64,000 nucleotides of DNA from Candidatus Krumholzibacteriota bacterium. GTDB taxonomy: Bacteria > Krumholzibacteriota > Krumholzibacteriia > Krumholzibacteriales > Krumholzibacteriaceae. The notes under the pieces were generated by a model. It was not told where the DNA came from and ran no database searches. It saw only the letters and a list, made by a program, of their open reading frames with translations. Every line of letters starts with the position of its first letter. Position 1 is the stretch's first letter. The stretch spans positions 16,114 through 80,113 of the forward strand of contig JAFGBF010000014.1 in the NCBI GenBank assembly GCA_016933255.1. The letters are read 5' to 3'. The translations under genes were made by a program, and so were the position numbers. Positions 44,544 through 52,692 of this stretch are shown here, piece by piece.

Positions 44544-45451
44544 CTTACATACCTCTCGATATCCAGATCAGGGAAAAGCCTGCTTACCGCCATTTTATAC
44601 CTTTCGGAGGTCTTTTTTACTATTTCATCCGGCAATTCAGGAGCCGGAGGCTCATGATCCCATCCGCTTTCATCGAGCCAGTCGCGAACATACTGTTTAT
44701 CAAGGCTTCTCTGCTGCCTTCCCGGAGTATATTCCTCGATAAGCCAGAACCTCGAAGAATCGGGCGTAAGGACTTCGTCTATGATCACGATCTGGTCACC
44801 TACAAATCCGAATTCGAATTTGGTGTCGGCAATGATTATTCCTTTTTCAGCAGCGTGCTCACTCGCTTTATTATAGACCTTGAGGCTCAGATCCCTGACT
44901 TTTGTGACGACCTCTTCCCCCACAATCTCCGCGGCTTTTTCAATCGAGATATTCTCATCGTGGCCTGAATCAGCCTTGGTGGAAGGGGTAAAAACGGGCT
45001 TCTCGAGTTTCTCGGACAATCTCAGCCCGTCAGGCAGCTTTATTCCCGAGACTTTTCCGGTCTCGGAATACTCTCTCCAGCCGGATCCTGATATATACCC
45101 TCTTACTATGCATTCAAGATCGATCCTTCGGGCTTTCTTGACAAGCATCGACCTTCCTCCGAGTTCAGATTCGAAGCGGTTGAAAGGGTCCGGGTAGGCA
45201 GATACGTCGACAGATATCATGTGGTTTGGAAGATCTTTGAACCAGTCAAACCATGCGGCGGATATCATATTCAGGACAGCGCCCTTACCGGGAATCGGAG
45301 TCGGCAGGATCGAGTCGTATGCTGAGATCCTGTCTGAAGCGACGATTATCAGTCTGTCTCCAAGATCGTATATGTCCCTCACTTTTCCCCTGTACTGGGG
45401 CTGGACATCCTGGAATTCGACAGCCTTAGCGTTATTTTTCTTTTCATTCAT
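44540..45451 (-). CDS. purC: SAICAR synthase
   Basis: PurC condenses CAIR with aspartate. The 303-residue product has GKVRDIYDLGDRLIIVASDRISAYDSILPTPIPGKG at the N-terminus (the family signature), and VRGYISGSGWREY and DTKFEFGFV further on. The ATG at 45451 overlaps the purN stop by eight bases (ATGAATGA) and is preferred over an in-frame start 78 bases upstream, within purN. At about 300 residues it belongs to the longer SAICAR synthase subgroup. Confidence 0.94.
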   Translation of the reverse strand: MNEKKNNAKAVEFQDVQPQYRGKVRDIYDLGDRLIIVASDRISAYDSILPTPIPGKGAVLNMISAAWFDWFKDLPNHMISVDVSAYPDPFNRFESELGGRSMLVKKARRIDLECIVRGYISGSGWREYSETGKVSGIKLPDGLRLSEKLEKPVFTPSTKADSGHDENISIEKAAEIVGEEVVTKVRDLSLKVYNKASEHAAEKGIIIADTKFEFGFVGDQIVIIDEVLTPDSSRFWLIEEYTPGRQQRSLDKQYVRDWLDESGWDHEPPAPELPDEIVKKTSERYKMAVSRLFPDLDIERYVR

Positions 45452-46067
45452 CGTGTATCTCCACTCTCCTTCCGAAGATCTCGATCCTGCCTTCGGCAAA
45501 CGCCTTGACAGCTTCAGGATATGCTTCATGTTCCATCGCGAGGATCCGGGCGCTCAATGATTCTTCAGTATCTTCCTGAAGTACAGGTACCGATCTCTGA
45601 ATGATTATAGGCCCCGTATCTATTCCTTTATCGACGAAATGAACGGTACAGCCGCTCACCTTGACCCCGTAATCCAGAGCCTGTTTTTGCCCGTCCAGCC
45701 CTTTAAAGCTTGGCAGCAGGGCTGGATGGATATTCATCATCCTCCCTGAAAATTCTTCCAGCAGCCTCCCCTTTACTATCCGCATGAAACCGGCAAGACA
45801 GACCAGCCCAATACCGTTTTCGCTGCACAAGCGGTAGATCTCTTCACTGCTTTCTTTGCTCATCGAGCCTTTGGATCTGCCGCAATCGATGACATAAGAC
45901 CGGACCCCAAGAGTATCAGCGATCCCTATCGCACCTGCATCCGGATCGTCAACCAGGAGCAAAGTAACATCTGCCGGAAAATCCGGCGCCAGACAAGCGC
46001 TGGCAAGCGCCTGAAAATTACTCCCTCTCCCGGAAGCCAGTACCGCCACCTTCAATCTGTCAGCCAT
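45444..46067 (-). CDS. purN: Phosphoribosylglycinamide formyltransferase PurN
   Basis: PurN formylates GAR with 10-formyl-THF. The 207-residue protein begins KVAVLASGRGSNFQAL, has the substrate/folate motif MMNIHPALLPSFKG, and HFVDKGIDTGPIIIQR, and is of normal length. It is the first gene of the purine operon, with a promoter about 85 bases upstream and two inverted repeats in the leader. Confidence 0.95.
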   Translation of the reverse strand: MADRLKVAVLASGRGSNFQALASACLAPDFPADVTLLLVDDPDAGAIGIADTLGVRSYVIDCGRSKGSMSKESSEEIYRLCSENGIGLVCLAGFMRIVKGRLLEEFSGRMMNIHPALLPSFKGLDGQKQALDYGVKVSGCTVHFVDKGIDTGPIIIQRSVPVLQEDTEESLSARILAMEHEAYPEAVKAFAEGRIEIFGRRVEIHDE

Positions 46068-46152
46068 CGTCCTGCCTTTACAGAGATCCCAAGTGAATGA
46101 TAAACTGCCTTAAGGCCTGTAGAAAGAGCCGGTTGGCTCCAACGCATTCTGC

Positions 46153-46181
46153 ATATTATCCTGCAGAAGGAATCAAGTCAA
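46153..46181 (-). promoter_or_regulatory. Sigma-70-type promoter for the purine operon
   Basis: On the minus strand TTGACT (46176-46181) is followed after 17 bases by TAATAT (46153-46158). The leader between it and purN contains GAGCC(4)GGCTC (46126-46139) and the palindrome GCCTTAAGGC (46107-46116). These may be regulatory but no known riboswitch was recognised. The other part of the 194-base gap after the ComEC gene is AT-rich without features. Confidence 0.58.
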
Positions 46182-46261
46182 GAAGGTAAATTCAGCCCGG
46201 GAAAAAGGCCTGACCGAAAAATCACCTAAAGTAACAGATTATATAATTCGTTCAATTCCTT

Positions 46262-48097
46262 TTAATTATTGTCGTAAGGAATATTTTGATATTCTATTAA
46301 ATATTCTATTCCGGAGCTGCCCGCATCTGTCCTGACTCCAGGTCTCAACCTCTGCCCGGGGGGTAATATCGTTATTTTCATGGAACGCCCCGAGAGAGTG
46401 ACTGTAGAGTCGACAGGTACGATTCGGGTCTTCCATGAGACCTCGCTCCCGATCAGCTCTGAAATACCCTCTTCTATGAAAGGACTGCAGTATACCCTCT
46501 CAGGTTTCATCCTGTTTATCAGAAGGGACAACCCCCTTTTACCGTTCAGGGTTCCGGAAGTAATGATAATGACATCGACCTTTGATACCCCGTCTCCCCA
46601 TAGACTCCTTATATACTTCTCCATTGTTGAAAAGGAGACTCCCCTGTCGATGACAACTATTCTGCTTTCTCCGATATGGTGGGTTATTCCTTTTTTACCG
46701 AAAGTATAGTTCCAGGAACTGTCAGGATTCATCAGTCTTTGATTCGATCGGCCGTTCAACACCCCGGCAGTAAAAGAAAATAAAAAACATAGCAACGAAG
46801 ATATAAGGACGGTCTTTCTTTTCCTGCATCCCTTTCCAAGGAAGAAAATCAAAAAGAGCAGGCCTGCGCAGTAGCTGGTATTCTCGATCTGGCCTTTCAA
46901 GATCGCATATTGGGGAGGTTTCAGGAGAAATGCCGGCATCGAGTACAGAAGGTGAGATATATGCCGAAGCAGAGGAGCAGTCGTATACCCTGTGACCGCC
47001 AGCGGAAGTATTAGATGGATAAGTCCCAGGTGAAGGATCGCCGATATGGGCAGAATGAATAAAAGATTGGCAGCTGGAGAGATCAACGGGACTCTTCCGA
47101 AATATTCAAGGATCACAGGCATTGTGAAGATCTGGATCGATACTGTGACTGTAACGGCGGATATCAGAAATCCGGCGTATTTTCTTTTTTTGATCGACGG
47201 CATATATCTGCCGAGTCTGTCCGTGAAAGGGATCGCTATCAGAGAAATGGCCGAGACTGCAAGAAATGAGAGCTGATACCCTTTACTGAAAAGAAGAGCT
47301 GGATTAATAGATACTAGCAGCAGCGATCCTGCTATCAAAGCGTCTTCCAGAGAAGATCGGATGCCGAAATATCTGAACATTCTGAAAAAAGCATAAAGGG
47401 AAACAGCCCTTAAAAGTGAGTGCGGATATCTGACTACCGCCATATATATGATCAGAGAACAAAATAATATTATCTCTCTCGCTCCCCTTTGCGGACATAT
47501 TAGATTCAGAATCAAGGAGACCGAAACAGCTATAATACCAAGGTGAAGCCCGCTGAGAGCCAGAAAATGGGCGATTCCAAGAAACCGGAACTTCTCATAA
47601 AGTCCGTCATCTATACCGTCTCTTTCGGCTAAAAGCAAGGCTCTCAATATCTGTCCTGTTTTATGATCGATTCCAGGGCTATTAATACGTCTCTGAAAGT
47701 GAGCCCTTAAGCCACTGATCGATCTTCCCGCGATATTCCCGGAAAGACGGATCGGGTTCATGACATAACTTCCGTGTTCATAAGCTGATAGAGAGGTTTT
47801 TAGGCATTTTTCCGTCTTGAAATCCCGGTTTTCGAAGTCTGAGACGATGAAAGTGGAGCCGGCTGCGGACATTACGATTATTCCTGTAGAAGAGATCAGA
47901 ATAAAATCCCTAATACGCACTGCCTGAAGACGCTGATCACCGGATTCCCTGATCGTCGAGGGGAAAAAAAGAAGGTCGACCAGGGACTTATCCCTCCACT
48001 GGTCGATGACAATAATAAGGATTGGAATAAAAGTCGAAACAGGATTGCAGGGGGCAAATACTCCCGCAATAAAAAATACAGCCCACCACCTGACCAT
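46262..48097 (-). CDS. comEC: ComEC/Rec2-family membrane protein with degenerate C-terminal domain
   Basis: The 611-residue product has many transmembrane helices and the central Competence domain (about 150-400) with LGIAHFLALSGLHLGIIAV, the family hallmark. ComEC forms the DNA channel in transformation. A metallo-beta-lactamase-like domain normally follows, but the C-terminal region here (about 465-610) reads IIITSGTLNGKRG where a zinc HxHxDH motif is expected, so nuclease activity is unlikely. The N-terminal OB-like region is also short. Three ATGs stand in a row after GGAGG; I choose the third. It follows the diguanylate cyclase gene by 52 bases. The family is clear; the activity is uncertain. 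Confidence 0.8.
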   Translation of the reverse strand: MVRWWAVFFIAGVFAPCNPVSTFIPILIIVIDQWRDKSLVDLLFFPSTIRESGDQRLQAVRIRDFILISSTGIIVMSAAGSTFIVSDFENRDFKTEKCLKTSLSAYEHGSYVMNPIRLSGNIAGRSISGLRAHFQRRINSPGIDHKTGQILRALLLAERDGIDDGLYEKFRFLGIAHFLALSGLHLGIIAVSVSLILNLICPQRGAREIILFCSLIIYMAVVRYPHSLLRAVSLYAFFRMFRYFGIRSSLEDALIAGSLLLVSINPALLFSKGYQLSFLAVSAISLIAIPFTDRLGRYMPSIKKRKYAGFLISAVTVTVSIQIFTMPVILEYFGRVPLISPAANLLFILPISAILHLGLIHLILPLAVTGYTTAPLLRHISHLLYSMPAFLLKPPQYAILKGQIENTSYCAGLLFLIFFLGKGCRKRKTVLISSLLCFLFSFTAGVLNGRSNQRLMNPDSSWNYTFGKKGITHHIGESRIVVIDRGVSFSTMEKYIRSLWGDGVSKVDVIIITSGTLNGKRGLSLLINRMKPERVYCSPFIEEGISELIGSEVSWKTRIVPVDSTVTLSGRSMKITILPPGQRLRPGVRTDAGSSGIEYLIEYQNIPYDNN

Positions 48098-48149
48098 CAT
48101 CATCCTCCCCGGCTATATCACTGAGCGTTAATTATTAATCGGAACTCTG

Positions 48150-49463
48150 CTACTTTTCATCCTCTCCTTTGTAAAACCTTATTCTGTTCTTACCAAGCTG
48201 TTTTGCCTCAAGAAGCATCCTGTCCGCTTTTCTGAAAAGCTCTTTTTCGTTATCAGCATCCTGTGGATAGACGCACCCTCCGATCGAAAGGGTTATTCGC
48301 GTGCTGGACGCATTTTCAAGCGGCATCTCTGTTTTCGCTATGACCTCTCTTATCCTTTCAGCTGTCCTTTCGGCTGCTTCCCTTCCCGCACCTGGAAGAA
48401 GGGCGACAAACTCTTCACCGCCGTATCTGAAAAAGAGGTCGATTTTTCTCAAATGATTCCTGACCGTAGCGGCGACAGTGCTCAGGACCTTATCTCCTGT
48501 ATCGTGGCCATAGTCATCATTGAAGCGTTTGAAATCGTCAATATCCATGATGAGAAAACCAAGAGACTTTCTGGTTCGAGACGCCCTTTCCATCTCCAGA
48601 GGAAGCTGTGTCTCGTAAAAATTCCTGTTGTAAGTATCGGTCAATCTGTCAATAGAGACCATCTCTTCAAGGTGACGGTTATTTTCAAGAAGTTTCACAA
48701 TACTCTGTCCAAGCAGGTAACAGTTGAAAAGATTATTATTGTCAGGGTGTTTTCCGCTCGAAATATGGATCTGAAGTATCCCGACTGCCGAATCTTCGTC
48801 AAAAAGCGGGATCTGCACAACAAATCCTGTACTGTGTCCAATTTCGAAAATACTGCTTCCTGGAGAAATATCACTGCTTTTTACGAGTGTATGTATCCTT
48901 CGGGAGGTTACGGATTGCCGGTAAAATGCCTTGTTTTTCAGTTTCGTCCAGGGGACCAGCCTGACCGTCTCGCTGTCCCGGAGCCCGAAACTCGACGAAT
49001 CTTCGAAAATGATGAGATACGCCTTCGATTCCGGGCTGAAGGGTTCGACCATCGTCAACAGGTCTTCGACCCTGTCATTGAGCGTTCCGGCAGATTCGTC
49101 CAGGGTAAGCGAAGATATGATCCCGGCAAATACAGAGGAGGCAAAATCAGGTCCTTTCACTTCCTCAGTCCTATGGATCAGATCCCATTCACTCTTTGCT
49201 ATCTCAAGTGAATACCTGGCCTTGCCGTCTTTTCTTATATACGACAGGACGACCCTGTCATCATCCTGTACCGGATCATCCCTTTTAAATTCTCCAAGGG
49301 TTATCAGTTCCTCCATGGCGAGAAAGGCCTCTTTTACCATTTTTGAGTGGTTGCCACCTGTCAAGGCATCCAGAATGCTTTCAGTCCTGTCAGAGGACAA
49401 AAGATGCCGGGGGATCAAATCGGCAAGAAGATACTGATAATCTTTTTCAAATCTAGGACGCAT
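48150..49463 (-). CDS. GAF-like / GGDEF diguanylate cyclase
   Basis: The 437-residue protein has an N-terminal alpha/beta region of uncertain type (about 1-110), a GAF-like sensory domain (about 115-265) and a C-terminal GGDEF domain (about 275-435) with YGGEEF, DRLTDTYNRNFYE and a RKID inhibitory I-site five residues before GGEEF. It should make cyclic di-GMP from GTP with product feedback. The start is ATG at 49463, downstream of an AGGT; a GTG at 49481 is possible. A strong promoter lies upstream. It is divergent from mltD. A PilZ receptor is encoded at 60242-60598. Confidence 0.9.
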   Translation of the reverse strand: MRPRFEKDYQYLLADLIPRHLLSSDRTESILDALTGGNHSKMVKEAFLAMEELITLGEFKRDDPVQDDDRVVLSYIRKDGKARYSLEIAKSEWDLIHRTEEVKGPDFASSVFAGIISSLTLDESAGTLNDRVEDLLTMVEPFSPESKAYLIIFEDSSSFGLRDSETVRLVPWTKLKNKAFYRQSVTSRRIHTLVKSSDISPGSSIFEIGHSTGFVVQIPLFDEDSAVGILQIHISSGKHPDNNNLFNCYLLGQSIVKLLENNRHLEEMVSIDRLTDTYNRNFYETQLPLEMERASRTRKSLGFLIMDIDDFKRFNDDYGHDTGDKVLSTVAATVRNHLRKIDLFFRYGGEEFVALLPGAGREAAERTAERIREVIAKTEMPLENASSTRITLSIGGCVYPQDADNEKELFRKADRMLLEAKQLGKNRIRFYKGEDEK

Positions 49464-49510
49464 TATTCTACCTGCAAGCACCGTTGTTTAAACTAACGTA
49501 TCCTGTAGTA

Positions 49511-49539
49511 ATTATACCATTATCAGCACAATTTTCCAA
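49511..49539 (-). promoter_or_regulatory. Sigma-70-type promoter for the GGDEF gene
   Basis: TTGGAA (49534-49539) and a perfect TATAAT (49511-49516) are separated by 17 bases on the minus strand, about 50 bases before the start codon. Confidence 0.72.
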
Positions 49540-49558
49540 GAATTACGATTATGTGTGC

Positions 49559-49587
49559 TTGAAAAGTCGAAAGATATCAGATATATT
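49559..49587 (+). promoter_or_regulatory. Sigma-70-type promoter for mltD
   Basis: TTGAAA (49559-49564) and TATATT (49582-49587) are 17 bases apart, with a predicted start point about 20 bases before the ATG at 49613. It supports that start and rules out an upstream in-frame start at 49484. Confidence 0.68.
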
Positions 49588-49612
49588 CCACCGAAAAGTG
49601 AGGACCCTTATT

Positions 49613-51418
49613 ATGAGAATATCTCGATTGATCCTGTTGTCAGTTGTTTTTATTGCCCTTTCAGGGTGCTTCTGGGCGAGCAAGGAAGACAGTACTCAGG
49701 TTACAGGCTATCCTCAGGTGGCGACCGAGGACGACCTGTATCTGCTCTACCCCCAGACCCTCTCCCTTCATGAACAGCTCGATGAAGCAAATGCGTATTA
49801 CTATCTTGGAGATATCGAAAGTTCGATCATACGCAGCGATCTTCTTCTGGATAACATCCATAAGATGAAAGCCGAATACACTGAACCATATCTTTGCTCG
49901 CATCTAGATTCCCTCGAACTGCTTGTTTCATTTCTCAAGGAAAAGATAATCGAAGAGGATGACATCAGAGAATGGCAGTCTCATATATCGTCTGCTCTCG
50001 ATTCGATCGGATTGAATCATGTTGTCGAAGAAGAGATAGAGATCGTTTACAACTGGAGAACGGATTATTGGATCAAATACTTCACAGGAAAAGGCAGACG
50101 CAATTTCAAGAGATGGCTTGAACGCGCGGAAATATACAGGGATATAATCGAACCCGTTCTTGTTAAAAACGAGATCCCAAGAGATCTTTTATATCTTGCT
50201 GTCATAGAAAGCGGATTGAACCTCAATGCAAAATCAAACGTCAAAGCCACCGGGCCCTGGCAATTTATGGCTGGAACCGGAAGGATATTCAACCTTAGGA
50301 TAAACTGGTGGATCGACGAAAGAAAAGATATAGTGGCGTCAACTTACGCGGCGTCACATTATCTCAAGCACCTTCATAATCTGTTTGGTGACTGGCAGCT
50401 TGCTCTTGCATCCTACAATTCAGGGGAATATCGCGTGGCTCACGCTATTTCCACTCAAAAAACACGTGACTACTGGCGGTTGAGGCTCCCGAGCCAGACC
50501 AGGTGGTTCGTTCCGAAATTCATGGCTGCCCTGGCAATAGGACGTGACCCTGAAAAATACGGATTCACAACTCCTGAACCGAATCCGCTAAGATTCGACA
50601 TTGTGACCCTTGACAGATCGACCGATCTAAAGATCATAGCTTCTGCCGCCGGATGCACGCTGGCAAAAATCCAGAAATTGAACCCAGCTCTGAAACGCTG
50701 GGCGACCCCGCCGGGAATGGTTGTGGAGATCAAGGTCCCTTACGGTACAGGTGAAAAAGTCGTCAGTAAAATAAATTCGATCCCTCCCGGAGAAAGGGTC
50801 TCATGGTTAAGGCACAAGATCGGAAAAGGCGAGACTCTTTCTTATATCGCATCCAAATATGAGATCTCGCAAAAGGAATTAAAACGTATAAACGGAATAA
50901 AAAACGTACATAAAATACGGACTGGACAGCTGTTACTTATACCTACACGTGACGACGGGACGCAATCGGCTGGATCGAGCAGCCCGAAATACATGACCAC
51001 ACCGAATCTTCCGGGAAAAATCAAGATGAAGAATTACTCGGCGCCGGAGGGAAAAACAAAGCTCGTATACACGGTGAGAGACAGGGATACCCTTGGAGAA
51101 ATAGCAGAAAAATTCAATGTAGGTCTCAGCAAGATAAGATCCTGGAATAATTTACGTTATAAATCATTGATCCATCCTGGTGACAATCTTGTCATTTATG
51201 TAGACGATGGTTTGGAATTTGATGATTATTCCGGGGACAGGACCGATAAAAAAGGGAAAAAGGAACTGATTCACATCGTTAAAAAGGGTGAGACCTTGTC
51301 CTCGATCTGCAAGAGATACAGAATGCGCATTTCTGATATTCTGGCGTGGAACGACAAGATGAACAAAGACAGGTTGTATCCTGGCGACAGGATCAGGCTC
51401 TGGGTCGAGGATAACTGA
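49613..51418 (+). CDS. mltD: Membrane-bound lytic murein transglycosylase D (MltD-like), lipoprotein with three LysM
   Basis: The 601-residue protein has a lipoprotein signal with LSGC (cysteine 19) followed by FWAS, so it should be sorted to the outer membrane. The SLT domain (about 180-320) carries the catalytic glutamate in VIESGLNLNAKSN, followed by GPWQFMAGTGR and LASYNSGEYRV. Three LysM peptidoglycan-binding repeats follow (about 405-455, 480-530, 545-600; GETLSYIASKYEIS, DTLGEIAEKFNV, GETLSSICKRYRM). It cleaves murein glycan from the outer leaflet side of the periplasm. Its stop abuts the convergent glgC stop. A second promoterless in-frame start upstream is rejected. Confidence 0.93.
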   Translation: MRISRLILLSVVFIALSGCFWASKEDSTQVTGYPQVATEDDLYLLYPQTLSLHEQLDEANAYYYLGDIESSIIRSDLLLDNIHKMKAEYTEPYLCSHLDSLELLVSFLKEKIIEEDDIREWQSHISSALDSIGLNHVVEEEIEIVYNWRTDYWIKYFTGKGRRNFKRWLERAEIYRDIIEPVLVKNEIPRDLLYLAVIESGLNLNAKSNVKATGPWQFMAGTGRIFNLRINWWIDERKDIVASTYAASHYLKHLHNLFGDWQLALASYNSGEYRVAHAISTQKTRDYWRLRLPSQTRWFVPKFMAALAIGRDPEKYGFTTPEPNPLRFDIVTLDRSTDLKIIASAAGCTLAKIQKLNPALKRWATPPGMVVEIKVPYGTGEKVVSKINSIPPGERVSWLRHKIGKGETLSYIASKYEISQKELKRINGIKNVHKIRTGQLLLIPTRDDGTQSAGSSSPKYMTTPNLPGKIKMKNYSAPEGKTKLVYTVRDRDTLGEIAEKFNVGLSKIRSWNNLRYKSLIHPGDNLVIYVDDGLEFDDYSGDRTDKKGKKELIHIVKKGETLSSICKRYRMRISDILAWNDKMNKDRLYPGDRIRLWVEDN

Positions 51419-52690
51419 TTATAATTCGAGATCCGGAGATATCCTTACTCCCCCGTCAGCAACTTCACCGGCTCGTATCCTTCCGCTTTTCATCCCTCCG
51501 GATATCAGGCAGTTTGTACCGATTCTCGTCCCTGCGGGAACTTTGGTGTTTCGGCCGATCAATGTCATACCGAAATCAAGAAAATCAGGCTGCAGAGAAT
51601 TTGGAACAGATGGATCTCCAAATCCGATAGCCGCCCCATTTCCTATTACGCACCCCTCATCGATAACAGCGTTCCTGATATTTGCACCGCTTTTTATCAT
51701 GCAGTCATGAAGAATAATGGAATTCTGGACCGAGGCTCCCTTTGCAACAGTCACGCGGGGAGAAAGAACCGAATTAGTCACAGAACCCATGATGCAGCAT
51801 CCGCTGCATATCATCGATTTTTTCACAGAAGAACCGCTTTTGATCATCATGGGGGGATCATCATCCGGCACAGTCAGGACAGACCCTCCTGCTCTGTCAA
51901 GTTTGACCCTGGGGTTTTCATTGAGCAGAGACAGATTTGCAGTGTAATAACTTTTCAGAGTCCCGATATCAAGCCAGAAACCGTTATACCTGAAAGCCGA
52001 TACTTTTCCGAGTTTGACCAGTTCAGGCAATACATGTTTTCCGAAATCCAGATCGGAATAATCGCTTTTCATCGCTGTAAGGGTCATCTGAAGGAATTCT
52101 CTCTGGAAGATATAAATTCCCATGGAGGCGAGTTTACTTTTGGATGATTTAGGCTTTTCTCTGAAACTGGTCACCTTTCCTGAACTGTTGACCGAAACGA
52201 TCCCAAACTCGCTCGATATCCGGCGGGGCACTTCAACGACTGCCAATGAGGCAGGGCAGCCGCTGCCTATGTGAAATTCAAGGAATTTCCTGTAGTCCAT
52301 ATTGTATACATGATCACCGGAAAGTATAAGGATGTATTCCTCGCTCAATTTCTTCAGAACAGGGATATTCTGGTAGATCGCATCCGCAGTTCCTTTGTAC
52401 CAGTCAGCTCCTTCAAATCCGAGCCGGGGATGAAGTATATGAAGCCCGCCCTTGCGTCTGTCCAGATCCCAGGGCCGGCCTATGCCAAGATGTCTATTCA
52501 GCGAACGCGAGACATATTGCGTCAATACATGTACGAGAGATATCTCCGACTTTACACAGTTTGTCAGAGTGAAATCTATGATCCGGTATCTCCCGGCGAA
52601 TGTTACCGCGGGTTTCGCCCTGTAGGCCGTCAAGAGGCTCAATCTTGTCCCGGCACCGCCGGCGAGGATAAATGCCGCCATTCTTGCCAT
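51419..52690 (-). CDS. glgC: Glucose-1-phosphate adenylyltransferase, second subunit-type paralogue
   Basis: GlgC makes ADP-glucose from glucose-1-phosphate and ATP for glycogen synthesis. The 423-residue protein has the pyrophosphorylase motif ILAGGAGTRLSLLTAYRAKPAVTFAG, the ILSGDHVYNMDY active-site segment and a C-terminal left-handed beta-helix with hexapeptide repeats. It is preceded by a second GlgC-like gene; the pair may form a heterotetramer as in GlgC-GlgD, but which subunit is catalytic is not known. I choose ATG at 52690, since a TTG at 52696 only overlaps the previous stop. Another ATG at 52681 is possible. Its stop abuts the mltD stop. Confidence 0.85.
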   Translation of the reverse strand: MARMAAFILAGGAGTRLSLLTAYRAKPAVTFAGRYRIIDFTLTNCVKSEISLVHVLTQYVSRSLNRHLGIGRPWDLDRRKGGLHILHPRLGFEGADWYKGTADAIYQNIPVLKKLSEEYILILSGDHVYNMDYRKFLEFHIGSGCPASLAVVEVPRRISSEFGIVSVNSSGKVTSFREKPKSSKSKLASMGIYIFQREFLQMTLTAMKSDYSDLDFGKHVLPELVKLGKVSAFRYNGFWLDIGTLKSYYTANLSLLNENPRVKLDRAGGSVLTVPDDDPPMMIKSGSSVKKSMICSGCCIMGSVTNSVLSPRVTVAKGASVQNSIILHDCMIKSGANIRNAVIDEGCVIGNGAAIGFGDPSVPNSLQPDFLDFGMTLIGRNTKVPAGTRIGTNCLISGGMKSGRIRAGEVADGGVRISPDLEL

Positions 52691-52692
52691 TC

